Source: Oegoconia quadripuncta (lineage: Eukaryota; Arthropoda; Insecta; Lepidoptera; Autostichidae). From it: a stretch of DNA of 64,000 nucleotides. Below, one piece after another: positions 1 to 10,572 of the stretch. A model generated the notes under the pieces. It searched no databases. It was given only the letters and a program-made list of their open reading frames with translations, and had not been told where the DNA came from. Numbering within the stretch: the first letter of the stretch is position 1; every line of letters starts with the position of its first letter. The DNA lies in assembly GCA_949316235.1 (NCBI GenBank), contig OX438744.1, positions 36,204,778 through 36,268,777 of the forward strand. Reading direction: 5' to 3'. Position numbers and translations under genes: made by a program.

Positions 1-72
1 TAGTTTTATTTTTCATAAGTAAAATTTGTTATGTGTGTGTTCTTGGATGCAAATAAATGCTTATCTATCTAT
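1..72 (+). mobile_element. LINE 3' tail remnant
   Basis: The stretch ends AATAAATGCTTATCTATCT. The same ending, with the same upstream TTTTCATA and GGATGCAAATAAATG, recurs at 5130-5207. A polyadenylation-like AATAAA followed by a short simple tail is typical of non-LTR element 3' ends. The element is cut by the window edge. Confidence 0.45.
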
Positions 73-84
73 AAATTGAAAGTT

Positions 85-330
85 TAGGTCAGTCCAAAAG
101 ACTATGATATCATCCAACTACTGTTTTAGAAGCTAAATATCCACGGAACCAATTTCCATGAATTAGCTGTCCCGTTGTTTAATCTTTAATATACATAAAA
201 ACCGCATTGACATCGGACCACGTATTACTGAGATTCACCTGGACAAAGACACACATACACACAACGCCGTCAGACACATACCTCCCATTGTTTTCAACAT
301 TCAACCACAATTTTTAGGGTGAAGAAGAAT
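85..330. repeat. Rep-I-like interspersed repeat, degenerate
   Basis: The motifs AGCTAAATATCC, CCAATTTCCAT, CGGACCACGTATTA and a CACACATACACACAACG run occur in this order. The same order is seen at 32840-33030. This is a non-coding repeat group; the Helitron-like assignment is tentative. Confidence 0.45.
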
Positions 331-467
331 TTCTTTGCAGGACATATTGTATTTCGCTTCAAGCTTATTTAGTTTGATTTAGCTGTATGTTTAATAAGGA
401 GAGTCATGATTAGCAATAGAGAGCTACCTACCTATTTTATTCCTTTTCCACTTCTCTCCACTACTCA

Positions 468-593
468 ATGGTTGTCTAGTAGAAATTGCTCATTAGCGAT
501 AGGACTGCCTATAGTTGTACAATTGTATGTAAAGTTCGTTTAACAAATGTAATCCGTATTTGTTGTGCAATAAAGTATATTTGATTGGTTATT
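468..593 (+). mobile_element. LINE 3' UTR remnant
   Basis: It carries GGTTGTCTAGTAGAAATTGC and TTAGCGATAGGACTGCC, then GCAATAAAGTATATTTGATT. The order (GGTTGTCT, AGCGATA, CGCC, then a polyadenylation signal) matches the copy at 13045-13155 and the inverted one at 27252-27425. No coding part remains. Confidence 0.5.
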
Positions 594-622
594 TTATAAT
601 AACCAATCAAATATACTTTATT
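569..622. repeat. Perfect 25-bp inverted repeat with 4-nt spacer
   Basis: Bases 569-593 are exactly the reverse complement of 598-622, separated by TTAT. The left arm is the polyadenylation-signal end of the LINE tail just upstream, so the tail has been copied back in inverse orientation. Confidence 0.9.
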
Positions 623-1269
623 TTTATTATATACGCTTATGCGGTGAACTTTTCATCATCACCACCATCATCAGCCACAGGACGTGTTGCTAATCACCTC
701 TCGTATGAGACCTCAGGTTAATCATAAAAAGAATTCTAAATATCAATTCTAAACTTAAGCTTCCCTTACACCATTACTAATACTATGGCTAATAGATACA
801 AGAAAAAGTTCAACTTAAATTATCTTTAGACATTCATTAAGCGTCCGGATAGCTTTAAACCATTAATTCACTTAATGCCTAGTACAAATGATCCCCGCGT
901 TAATAACAAAACCTACTGTAATAACATAAGTAGACGAACGAGATTCTACGGAGGCTGGACCGGTCTCCGAGGGGACACCTGGCCAGACAACAGTTAGTCG
1001 CAACCCTACTAACCTGGCAGAAAAATGTTTAAAACACCTGGCCAAGGTAATTGGTGAGAAGACCAAGATATCTTGGCCTAGGGTATGGTGTATTATGAAT
1101 ATGTAGTATAGACGCTTAAATTGGTCGCATGTTGAGGTAGATTGTTTAGTGTTGTATAGATATGGGTTTAGTGAGTTCTACTTACTTAATAGTCTGGTTA
1201 TTGGACTCGGATCTTTCTCATAACACGCTACGCAGGTAAGCATAGCTATGCTCAGTCTGTGAGTAAAGG

Positions 1270-1602
1270 TTTTTTTTTTATGCACAAAGGATTGGTACTT
1301 GACCTCAATCACACCTGATGTTAAGTGAAGATGAGGTCGAAGGTGGAAGCGTACTGACCCGGAAACCCCAACACATTTGGGGGACTGGTGATCTTATCTC
1401 TGACAACCGGAACAGAACAATGCTATTAAACATTGCTGCTTGGCGGCAGATTTAGATAAGATGGTAAAGCTAGCCAGGCGGACATTTAAAATGCCCTACC
1501 ACCAACCAAACCGAGTACTTAAACATGTACCCCGCTGGGGATCGAATCCGCGACCTCCGAATCGTAAACCCAATGATGTTTACATCGAGCCACGGAGGCG
1601 GT
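1270..1602 (-). mobile_element. SINE-A, near full length
   Basis: On the minus strand it runs from the head (AACCGCCTCCGTGGCTC) to an oligo-A tail, seen on plus as the T run at 1270. The A box and B box of a tRNA-derived pol III promoter are both present. There are a few internal changes, such as an extra A in the central ATTAAACATT. Confidence 0.85.
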
Positions 1603-1706
1603 TATAGGATCTTCCATTCATTTGACGTTTTAGTCATGCGTTTCGAAATTTCAAGAAATGACTATGAAATATTGTAACGTTCGTAAAGTTTCTACTCCTC
1701 AGATGA

Positions 1707-1901
1707 ATATCCTGCACTGAGTGCGAAACAGAAGAAACCAGCTAACATTTCCTAGCTGAGTGTGTGGTCTACTCTAGACTAAGATCGCAAAGACAGGACA
1801 AATTTTTAGCGAGGATCAAATTGGAGAAGATGAATTACGAAGACATCGTAAAGTTCTGCAAGAAAACCGGAAGATTTAGTGGACGGACTGAACCAGGCTG
1901 A
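1707..1901 (+). pseudogene. Non-LTR retrotransposon C-terminal zinc-knuckle remnant
   Basis: This 65-codon frame ends at TGA 1899-1901. It reads a CTEC-(E)TEETS-stop-HFLAEC knuckle and then a basic, charged tail (VVYSRLRSQRQ, KMNYEDIVKFCKKTG). A Cys-x2-Cys...His-x4-Cys knuckle after an RNase H-like region is the usual end of many arthropod LINE polyproteins. One in-frame TAA at 1743-1745 sits inside the knuckle, and no upstream reverse transcriptase is joined in frame, so this is a dead 5'-truncated copy. The clade cannot be fixed from this piece alone. Confidence 0.65.
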
Positions 1902-2262
1902 CAGTAACTAATGCTCCTCAAAGGGAATTGGACGGAATAGTCCCACAAGTGGACCGATTATCCGACTATAGTCTGCGGACGTCCCATCCCCAATACCAAA
2001 GCTACCCCATTCGGCGAAAAGAGTGTCCACTGAGACTATTACAATATTATAAAATTACATATTATAATCATCACACTGCCTGACGAAATAAAATTAGTTA
2101 ATGACAAAGTGTTTCTATGCTGTTAAGGAATATTTAAATTATCAGAGTGCTATGTAAAGTGTCACATCTGCATGCAGCTTGAATACATGATTCCTAAATT
2201 TCTTCTCAGGCCTTATAAACTATTCTGGCAAATAAATAATTTCTTTCTTTCTTTCAATAAAT
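1902..2262 (+). mobile_element. Probable 3' UTR of the preceding LINE remnant
   Basis: Non-coding sequence following the stop codon, ending in CAAATAAATAATTTC and a short (TTTC)n run. Its extent is inferred from the simple-repeat tail; no second copy in the window proves the limits. Confidence 0.35.
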
Positions 2263-2444
2263 TAGTATACATTACTAAACATTAGCATATTTTTAAAACA
2301 TACTAACTTAAACAAGTAACCTAAAACAGGAATAGAGGAGAGTGGAACTAATGTTGTGCCGACCCCACCCAGAGTATAGGAAAAGGACAGGAAGATGATG
2401 ATTGTAATGATGGAAGAAAATGTTTCTACCACTCTACCTTTGGT

Positions 2445-2705
2445 ATTTTTTTTTTTATATGAGAGGGCGGCAAACGAGCATGCGGGTCACCTGATGGAAA
2501 GCAATCACCGCCGCCCATGGACACCCTCAACACCAAAAGGGTCACAGATGCGTTGCCGGCCTTTGAGGAAGGTGTAGGCTCGTTTCTTGAAGGTTCCAAT
2601 GTCGTACTCGTTCGGGAATACCGCTGCCGAAAGTCCGTTCCACAGGATGGTTGTACGTGGTAAGAAGTTTCTTGAGAAACGTACAGTGGTAGACTTCCAC
2701 TCATC
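2445..2705 (+). mobile_element. Rep-E, full-length-looking copy
   Basis: Starts with a T run and GAGAGGGCGGCAAACGAGC and ends at TTCCACTCATC. It matches 29718-29977 nearly base for base over about 255 bp, and the shorter copy at 23688-23836. Open frames here are by-products of the repeat. Confidence 0.75.
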
Positions 2706-2984
2706 TTTAGTAATTAGTAGTACAAATAGTAGAGTGACTTTAGTAATTAGTCATTGAAGGTATAATAAATAAAGAAATTGCCGATTATGCACAACTTAGA
2801 TTAACTAATTCTGTTTTCGATAACGCCCTGTCATTTAGGACAATTACCTTTATATGAATAAGGCGTCATTAAAAGTACACACGGACATTTAATTTGGTGA
2901 GCTTATCTATACAGATAATAAAATCGTAAAGAGAATAGAATTTTCAAGAAAAGAGTAAAAGAGCATTATTTGTCTTTATGATTT

Positions 2985-3316
2985 CTCCTAAGTATTATAG
3001 TAATTATTTAATTATTTACCATAATATGAGTATTGATAATGTATATACTTGTTTATTCTTCGTATTATATATATGTATATTGGATAGATTATGTGGTATA
3101 TTTATTTAAATATATTATTTTTTAACTTATTTTTTTTTTATAAAATAATTTTCAATTGTTGTGTACACTATTTTCTGCCCAATCAATAAACACTATGTAT
3201 TTCTAAGGTTTGCTGATAGAAAACTCTATCGGAGTTAAGCTCGCCTTTGTACATTTTATATATAATGCATATTTCTGTAATAATTTTGTGTACAATAAAG
3301 ATATTAAAGATATTAA
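2985..3316 (+). mobile_element. LINE 3' region
   Basis: An AT-rich segment ending GTACAATAAAGATATTAAAG. Two blocks (2990-3100 and 3125-3310) are matched in inverse orientation at 38528-38627 and 37785-37990, where a SINE-A separates them. The GAGTTAAGCTCGCCTTTGTAC motif is a LINE 3' feature. Confidence 0.55.
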
Positions 3317-3446
3317 AGAATAGTTTGAGCACGCGTCTCGTAAAAATGGACGGATTTTGGTGGAGGTTTCATAGATATGTTTATATAAGTATAGATTTTT
3401 AGGCGAAATTGTGAAAAAAAAATATATAATTAAAATTTTTGTAAGA

Positions 3447-3507
3447 CGACCGGTTGGTGTAGTAGAAACCAGCGGTTGCGGGTTCGAATCCCGCAACGGG
3501 TAAATGT
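3447..3507 (+). mobile_element. SINE-B head, truncated
   Basis: Only the tRNA-like part remains: A box TGGTGTAGT and B box GGTTCGAATCC, then AACGGGTAAATGTTT. It passes directly into the tail of a SINE-D copy at 3508, so the SINE-B body is missing. Confidence 0.75.
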
Positions 3508-3720
3508 TTCATCATCTCAGCCCGTAAAAATGCCACTGTAGGGAGGCCTTCCCTCGTGTAGAAAGTATGGACCATAGTCCACCACGCTGGCCCAATGCGG
3601 GTTGGGGACTGCATGCATTGCATTAGAATTTTAATTTCTCAGGCATGCAGGTTTCCTCTAGATGTTTTCCTTCACCGTTTAAGTTTAAGAGCAGTCGGAT
3701 AAATGGGCATAAGTAATTAA
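3508..3720 (-). mobile_element. SINE-D, lacking its tRNA-like head
   Basis: Read on plus it begins CATCATCTCAGCCCGTAAA and continues through GGCATGCAGGTTTCCTC and GTCGGATAAATGGGC. The minus strand is the transcribed direction. It stops before the A and B boxes. Confidence 0.75.
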
Positions 3721-3734
3721 ATTAAATTTTAAAA

Positions 3735-3925
3735 TGCATTAACTCATTTTGTTTATCCCACGGGAACTACTCATTTTATCGGGATGAAAAATATCCTATG
3801 TTTTAACCTGGGGTATGTTCTACCTATATACCAAATTTGATCTAAATCAGTTCATCCGTTTCGCCGCGATTGAGCAACAAACAGAGAAACATTCGTATTT
3901 ACAATATTTTAAATAATATTCTTCA
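3735..3925. repeat. Rep-I interspersed repeat
   Basis: Contains TTTATCCCACGGGAACTA, CCTATGTTTTAACC, CCAAATTTGATC and TTCATCCGTTTCGCCGCG, ending in a CATTCGTATTTACAATATT block. This order recurs at 45785-46215 and, inverted, at 48045-48295. Confidence 0.55.
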
Positions 3926-4189
3926 AGGCCACGTCTAGACTACTAAAATAATTTCTTTGTCCATGTGTCACATCACTATTTTATATTGTTTTTTGTCACG
4001 ATATAGTCCACGTGCTTACTTATTTACTCTGACGTCACCTAATATAACTTAGATCATTGACCAGTTAAGTCGATTTCAATTGTTAACAAAAACAGCTGTA
4101 AACACGTTAATAACAAGTAGTTTTAACCCTTTAAAAATTCGGTACTTATTCGGTTTCGGTCAGACGGTCTACCAAGGGCTAGACATACA

Positions 4190-4640
4190 GGGTGAATTTT
4201 AATTCGTGAAATTCCCATTAACGGGTGACGCCACTCTTGATTACGAACAACTTTCCCCAAGGAACTCGATAAAAAAAAATTCGATTACCTACCCGTACAA
4301 AGTAAACTATTCTGAAACCACCTTTAGTATGGAAGTTCAACAATTTTCGGTTACTGACTCCACTTCTGATTTCGATCAACTTTCCACTATGAACCATAGT
4401 TGAATTCAGCCGAAAATTGTGGACCATAACCGAATTCAATCAACAAATTTTCGATTACCCGTACTTAGTACGGGTTATTTAAAATAGGCGCAAACTGCGT
4501 CGAGTTGCGGAAATTAAGCCCGCTAAAACCTATAACCTATATACGGGTTATTTAGTACGGGTAATCGAATATTTTTTGATCGAATTCGGCTATGGTTCAT
4601 TGTGGGAAGTTGTTCGTAATCAGGAGTGGAGAGATAAAAT
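4190..4640. repeat. Pal-H multi-palindrome element
   Basis: Several units occur in both orientations: GAACAACTTTCCCCAAGG, TAGTATGGAAGTTCAACA, CCGAAAATTGT and CGAATTCGGCTATGGTTC. The left end (CAGGGTGAATTTTAATTCGTG) and the distal AAGTTGTTCGTAATCAGGAG mark a fold-back structure. Short open frames on both strands result from the symmetry. Confidence 0.65.
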
Positions 4641-4811
4641 AAATTAAACAGGAATAACATTAATTAAATTTCACCGTGTATACCGTAAACGAGTCGATTT
4701 TACTCGTGGCGCAGTCGCGATATGTTCAGTCCTTGGACGGGTGTCAAACTTTCCTCACTAGGCAAAATCTATACTATGGATATTAGATAGATTGTGTATT
4801 TATTTATGTAT

Positions 4812-5034
4812 TGATGACCGATTGATGTAATGGATAATGACTCTGTCAGCGAAACCAACGGTTACGAGTTCGGAACCCGCCAGGGGTAAATGTTTGTTTG
4901 ATGAATACGATCATTTATTCCCGAGTCATTGATATTTATTTAAATATTTATGTATGTTTATCCATTATCCAGTATCCATAGTACAAGGTTTGCTTAGTTC
5001 GGGACTGGTGGTCCATAATATTTATAATTATTAT
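4812..5034 (+). mobile_element. SINE-B, diverged
   Basis: Head GACCGATTGATGTAATGG with a damaged A box, B box GAGTTCGGAACC, then the usual GATGAATACGATC, ATTTATGTATGTTTATCC and TTTGCTTAGTTCGGGACT body. The tail is altered after that. Confidence 0.75.
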
Positions 5035-5129
5035 TTTAATTTTAATTAAAAATATTATGTAGTACTAGGCGCATTGACAGAAATAAATTGTTCTTCTTCC
5101 TAACTTTGTTGTTTCTGTACTTGTGTTTT

Positions 5130-5207
5130 ATTGTTTTACTTGTATTTTTCATAGGTTAAATTGGTTACGTATGTGTACATGGATGCAAATAAATGCTTAT
5201 CTATCTA
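5130..5207 (+). mobile_element. LINE 3' tail remnant, second copy
   Basis: Same 3' end as 1-72, with GTACATGGATGCAAATAAAT followed by GCTTATCTATCT. Confidence 0.45.
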
Positions 5208-5324
5208 AAATCTATCTAGACGTAAAAAGTGTGCTTAGTGGCTAATTCACATACCTATGATTTATTTTTTATTTTTAAGATCTTTTTCTTTTTGTTATCG
5301 CACTCTCAAGTAGGTAACAGCAGT

Positions 5325-5593
5325 TTTTTTCTTTTTTCCCTGTTTTTTTTTCTCACACATAAGTGTATGTGGGAACGCGCCTGACTGCTGCTTTATGTTG
5401 AAAACCTAAGTGAGAGAGGGGTTGCGCTGAAAACCAGCGCTGTCAATTGCCATACGACATATTGGCAGCAAATGCTGACGCCCAATCCCTTTGCCACAAA
5501 TACATACATTTAAATAAGGAAAATGTTATACCTTACGAAATTTTCTGTATTTGTTGGCAATAAATACTTTTCTTTCTTTCTTTCTTTCTTTCT
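5325..5593 (+). mobile_element. LINE 3' UTR with (TTTC)n tail
   Basis: Includes GAAAACCAGCGCTGTC, a TTGGCAATAAATAC polyadenylation motif, and a (CTTT)n microsatellite at 5568-5593. A related GCGCTGGTTTTCAG motif occurs at 15725 and 17920. No coding sequence is attached. Confidence 0.45.
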
Positions 5594-5954
5594 AAATATT
5601 TATATAAATATTAATGACTCATGAATAAATTCATATATAGTTGTATACTCGGCAAGTAGCAATTACGAGTAGGTACATAAATATTTCAATTTTAAAGCTA
5701 AAATAAAAGCTAGACGGCAAGATAACTCCAAATACCCTTATTATTACGAGTTTAGAATCGGACCGTCTCGACGGGTGTGATTTAGCTTCTTTGTTGTCTG
5801 CGGACGCTTTTGCATCGTCCTGTGAATTTAAGTTTCATTTACTTTTACTGGTAGACAGTAAACACGAGCGGTGGACTAAGTCGGTTGACGTGGCGGTGAT
5901 TAAGATTGATTTAATTAAAATTTAATCTAGCTTTGTGTACAGGCCAAAATACAG

Positions 5955-6326
5955 CCGCCTCCGTGGCTCAATGTAAACAACATTGAGTTTACGAATCGGA
6001 CGTTGCAAGTTCGATCACCAGCGGTGTATATGTTTAAGTACTCCGTTTGGTAGGTGGTAGGGAATTATAAATGTCCGCCTTGCTAGCTACCACTATCTTA
6101 TCTAAATCTGCCGCCAAGCAGTTGTGCTTCGGTTGTCAGAGTTAAGATAGCCAGACCCCCAAATAAGATGGGGTTTCCGGGTCAGAACGCTTCCACCTGC
6201 GTGGGTGCGGGCCTCGGCGAACATGCCAGAGGCGCTACAGAAGCGCGGCAGCCCCAACAAGTATAAGATGGCCATTCCTGCGTTGTAATTGGGGTCAAGC
6301 GTTAGCCTGTAGTGCATAAAAAATCG
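5955..6326 (+). mobile_element. SINE-A with an internal GC-rich insertion
   Basis: The head CCGCCTCCGTGGCTCAATG and both ends are typical. Inside, after GAACGCTTCCACCTG, about 90 bp (6203-6290, with GGCCTCGGCGAACATGCC) is foreign to the family. The element then resumes with GGGGTCAAGCG and TGTAGTGCATAAAAAA. Confidence 0.75.
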
Positions 6327-6960
6327 CATAAAAGATAGAAGATAGATAAATATTCAACTTAATCTTTCTACTACCCAATCTCAGGGTAATTACATCCTAC
6401 TCATATATGAAAATAAGTTATTGACATTCCATGTCTGATCGTGGTTAACTTCACATCATGATTCTCTATACTTGTATGTAAATCCATTTAATATTTCAAT
6501 AAATACAACTCTATGTAGAGCATAAAATCGGTTAAGCACACCTTGCGCAGCGTTACGTATACACACGAATTGAGAATGAAGTAATAAGCTAGAAGTAGGC
6601 TATCGAAAGGTCAATGGACGATAACAGGAGGAAGCGAATACACGGTTTTTATATCGCAATAGTGATAAGAGTTTCGCATGTGATGTCATACAACCTTAAT
6701 ATGTCTGATAAAGTCTTGTATTTTGTAACTGACAGTGAAACAAAGGAAGATTATCTTATACCTATTTATAGAGATTTGAAATTACTTTGTCTTTTGCACA
6801 AGTAATTCCTCTGTCTGATTTAAAGTCTTGATCTTACACGTCTACACGTACTCTGTATTGTTAACAATAGGTCGAAATTTGAAATTAAAACCGGGTCACT
6901 GACACATATTGCACATTTATTACAAAAGTTTTTTTTTACTATTTTTAGTATCTTTGAGTC
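6327..6960. other. No feature supported
   Basis: An AT-rich spacer. A 63-codon ORF (6614-6805, plus) has an ATG but no recognisable domain, signal peptide or partner, and I do not call it a gene. Confidence 0.3.
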
Positions 6961-7104
6961 ACTATGTGGCTAAATTAGTTCCACAGTATCCCAAAACAAT
7001 CACCATCACTACTACTACAATGACTCGTTTGGTACAAAGTTACATCCACAAAATGATATGATGATGCTTCCGACCAATTTCGGCCATGGCGACTACTTCG
7101 ACTC

Positions 7105-7341
7105 TTAATCCGTTTGGCACTGGTGCGCTCGAAGATGGCTAACATAGCCGATCTTTGCAGTGAACTCCCGTGCGCAATATAGGCACGTAAGCACACCCTC
7201 CACGTAGTGATAATGAATGGCAGCGGGTGGACGGGTTTTCAGCTCGTGGGGTTTAGCATCAAAGTCAGCTTTACGCCGCTCCTCGAAATCGCTTACTCTC
7301 CTATGCACTACCCTGCGCCATTCAGGACGTTGTGCTGCCAA
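7105..7341 (-). pseudogene. LINE C-terminus with C2H2 finger (RTE-like)
   Basis: The minus frame reads PEWRRVVHRRVSDFEERR, then KTRPPAAIHYHYVEGVLT and a C2H2 finger CLYCAREF...GYVSHLRAHQ (Cys-x2-Cys-x12-His-x3-His). This ends a class of RTE/BovB-related LINE proteins that I recognise from arthropod genomes. The clade name is from memory and tentative. The frame opens with a TTG codon, not ATG, and lies directly against another LINE tail at 7322-7537, so it is a fragment and not an independent zinc-finger gene. Confidence 0.65.
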
Positions 7342-7537
7342 ACCTTACAAAACGATACAACCACCTGGCTTCATCAGACAGTCGAGAAGATAGAATACCT
7401 TGGAATAACCCCAAATCTTTATCATTCAGTTTTAATAATCGTATGATCATCTCATGTTTGGCAGCGTTCCGCTCACATTCTATCAAAAGATGCTGAATAT
7501 CTTCTACACATCCACATGTTTCGCAAGGGTGACGGAA
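7322..7537 (-). pseudogene. Non-LTR retrotransposon zinc-knuckle tail
   Basis: An open minus frame of 72 codons includes HPCETCGCVEDIQHLLIEC, a Cys-x2-Cys...His-x4-Cys knuckle, followed by RNAAKHEMIIRLL and GILSSRLSDEARWLYRFV. It ends at TGA (7322-7324). It overlaps the first codons of the C2H2 fragment in another frame, so two different LINE ends have been joined near 7330-7345. No ATG opens it and upstream is closed by TAA. Confidence 0.65.
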
Positions 7538-7984
7538 TTATGGATCAAAATGGCAAAAACTAAAAAGCCACAGAATAAGACAAAAAGAGGCCGAGGTTGA
7601 ACACCTCGTCACAACTTGTCACGCTGATAGAGAGATAAATTTTTAACCTTCCTAGAAGATTGCTTGATGGTACCTTCAGTAAGTCTAAAAAGCGAAATAT
7701 TAACAATGAAAATACCTCGACAACGATAGCCGATAAAGAAGCATTATGATTTCAGCAGTCTATATATGTCTGGGTGTAGTTGTTCCATTGTAGCCATCAA
7801 ACCTTGTTGATAAATGTGTCGTTGAATTCGTTATAGCGTCACGAATGTTGTGGGCTGAACAAATAAGATATGGTACCCATGGCCGCCATGTTGATTAGAA
7901 ACGTAAAGTCAATCTAGCGCGGTAGTTCTTATGATAGAGGAGAATTTAATTAACTGACTACTTCTCTAGTAATTTGTAGTCGGC

Positions 7985-8155
7985 TTTTAATTAACGCCTG
8001 TGTCCCGTAGCGGTAGGCAGAGACTATAGACTTCCACTTTCTACGATCCTGACATACCTCTTTTGCTTCATTCACTCTCATAAGATTGTTCATACGTGCT
8101 CGTCGATTTAGGGTACTCTTTGACCTTTCTTTAAGCCGTCCCCGATTGCATGTAT
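7985..8155. repeat. Interspersed repeat of unknown class
   Basis: GTGTCCCGTAGCGGTAGGC, GACTTCCACTTTCTACGATC, CTCATAAGATTGTTCATACG and GCCGTCCCCGAT match, from memory, a common moth and butterfly repeat. There is no second copy in the window to define its ends. Confidence 0.35.
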
Positions 8156-8188
8156 TAAATGGGTTTAAATGTATAAATTATTGGGGTG

Positions 8189-8319
8189 TTTTTTTTTATG
8201 CAAGTACCAACCGTACTTGACCTCAATCACACCTGATGTTAGGTGGACCTGGAAACCCCAAAACATTTGGGGTACTGGTTATCTTATATCTGACAACCGC
8301 AACACAACAATGCTATTAA
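8189..8319 (-). mobile_element. SINE-A, 3' part only
   Basis: Minus-oriented 3' half from the oligo-A tail to AACAACAATGCTATTAAC. It lacks about 30 bp between GTTAGGTGGA and CCTGGAAACC that other copies have. Confidence 0.7.
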
Positions 8320-8565
8320 CATATTGATAATTCTGACTTGACGTTTTCAGGCAACCGAGACCGGAGCAAAAAAATTACTTTTATGAAAATGCTAAGTGGT
8401 CACCTATCTGACCGCGTCAGAGTTACTTAACTTCACTTAACAAAAACGAATAGCGAAAGAGAGTGCGCGACGGGTACTTCCAAAAAAAAAAACAACCGGA
8501 TATTTCAAAAGTCTATAACAACATATTAGAAATAAAGTCACATAAGTATTCTTTTGCACCATTTA

Positions 8566-8590
8566 TTATATATATATATATATATATATC
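8566..8590. repeat. (TA)n microsatellite
   Basis: Uninterrupted TA repeat followed by CAGAGTACAAACG. The downstream TTTACAAAGGTGAACTTATA resembles a LINE 3' end. Confidence 0.8.
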
Positions 8591-8717
8591 AGAGTACAAA
8601 CGATGGGTCATTTACAAAGGTGAACTTATATCTTCAAGAGTAACGTAAATGGTGTTGAATTTACCCTTCCGGCTGTAAAATGCGACTAAGGGACTTTACA
8701 CCAATAAATATATACCT

Positions 8718-8945
8718 TTACAGGGTGAATATGAATTCATGTAATTCCCATTAAATGGTGACGCCTTTCGACGAACAACTTTCCCCAAAGCACAAGTAAT
8801 GTGTGGAAGTACAACAATTTTCAGTTGAATTCGGATACGGAGCCTAGTGGATAGTTGTTCTTAATCAGGAGAGGAGTCACCAACCGAAAATTGTTGGACT
8901 TCCATACTAAAGGTGGTTTCAGAATGGTTTACTTTATTCTATTAT
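8718..8945. repeat. Pal-H element, shorter copy
   Basis: Begins CAGGGTGAATATGAATTCATG and holds GAACAACTTTCCCCAAAG. It then continues in inverse order with CCAACCGAAAATTGTTGG and CTTCCATACTAAAGGTGG, as in 4190-4640. Confidence 0.65.
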
Positions 8946-9387
8946 TATGTATATCTAATAATAATTTATCCAATTTATCCGGTTTCCATCACAAACATAT
9001 ATACTTTAAAAAATTTCATTTTCTAAAGTAATTGAATCTGCCGTAAAAATCCATAGAATGTTCTAATAAAAGTACAAAGAACCTAAGTCGTTAACCGACA
9101 TAGCTACGAATGTTGGTTTATCAACTACGTGCTACGTTCGGGGGTCGGTGACCGCGTAGCGCTACGCAGGCTTGCGTGAACTCTCTACGCTTTCACCAAA
9201 TGCTACGTACGTAACTGTCGTGGTTTTTGGTATTAGCTTGGTCAAACAATTGATTAGCATAATAAATAATTGGAAGTAGCCCATTTTATCGAGGGCAGAT
9301 TGACCAGAGCCAGATTAGTGATCCTGAATTCTAAAGAGTTTCATGACTGCTTTAATGTGACATCTATAAATGATGAGATTTAATATA

Positions 9388-9714
9388 TTTCTTTTTATCC
9401 ACAACGGGTTAGCACTTGACCTCAATCACACCTGATGTTAAGTGAAGATGAGGCCGAAGGTGGTAGCGTACTAACCCGGAAACCCCATCTTATTTGGTGG
9501 ACTGGCTATCTTATCTCTGACAACCGGAACACAACAATGCTATTAACATTGCTGTTTGACGGCAGATTTAGATAAGGTGGTAGCTAGCCAGGCGGACATT
9601 TAATATGCCCTACCACCAACCATACCGAGTGCTAAATATGCACCCCGCTGGGGATCGAACCCGCGACCTCCGAAACGTAAACCCAATGTTGTTTACATTG
9701 AGCCACGGAGGCGG
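9388..9714 (-). mobile_element. SINE-A, full length
   Basis: Complete minus-strand copy with TTATCCACAACGGGTTAGC at the tail and GAGCCACGGAGGCGG at the head. The B box appears as GGATCGAACCCGCG on plus. Confidence 0.85.
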
Positions 9715-9844
9715 ATAAAACAGAAATAATCAGTCAATTTCACTGAAATCTTGGGCACATTGAGGAAACCCTCAATAGCCAGCTTCATTTCCCAATATAG
9801 TCTATTTATTGTATTTTTTCTGATATTGTACATACATATATAAC

Positions 9845-9995
9845 GTCACGTCCTTTATCACAAATGGGGTTGTTAAAGATATATCAAAAATTTATCAGTC
9901 GGTGTTTTAATGTTTGAAACAACATCCATGGTTAACCTTACGAAATATACAGAAATGCACCAGAGACAGGGAGTTCGGTGGGAGGTTATGAATCG
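9845..9995. repeat. Rep-F, degenerate
   Basis: Order: CGTCACGTCCTTTATC, AAATGGGGTTGTTA, GAAACAACATCCATGGTT, CTTACGAAATA and CAGAAATGCAC. This is the same succession as in the fuller copies at 26385-26612 and 38850-39355. Confidence 0.6.
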
Positions 9996-10572
9996 AACCC
10001 TCGACCTCCGATTCTTCTTTTGGTTTTCGAAAGCAATTAAAAAAATATCGCGCCAATTTTTTCCTCTCGCGAAATAAAAAGCGAACACGCTGAAAATGTC
10101 GTCGATCGTCACTAATTGTGGAGAAGAATTGTTTACTGTTGTCTAAGGTTAAAGGTCATTATCGTCCTAAACAGCGGTGAAGCCCAGCACAAAGGTCTAG
10201 TCGCTACAACCAGGTTATTGCACCGAGTTGCTGAAAACTGAACTTTATTGGAAACGGCCTTTAAGTAAATGAACTTTCACGTTTCAGTTCAGGGCTGGGC
10301 TTGGAGAGGGATTTTCAAAACGATCTAATTGATAAACGTACTCTTAGTTATTTACTTGTGTATTTTATTAGATTTATTATTTATCTCTTGTAGTATGTAA
10401 GTAGTTTGAGTATTTAAATATATTGTATTTATACCGGATGAGGAAAAAAGCAAGTGAAACGCATGGTAGTTTAATTTTCTTTTTTTCTCAAAATGATGAA
10501 GAATGATGGTTCCATTAAAGTGTTGTGTAATTTTTACCGTCGCGTTTGTAGCCTATTCCACATAATTACATA

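Noticed and set aside
4206..4439. Short ORFs on both strands
   Set aside because: They arise from the symmetric Pal-H palindromes.
6614..6805. 63-codon ORF with ATG
   Set aside because: Length and composition are as expected by chance in AT-rich DNA; no motif.
7105..7341. Host zinc-finger gene
   Set aside because: The single C2H2 finger sits in a LINE-type context, opens with TTG, and is fused to another LINE tail.
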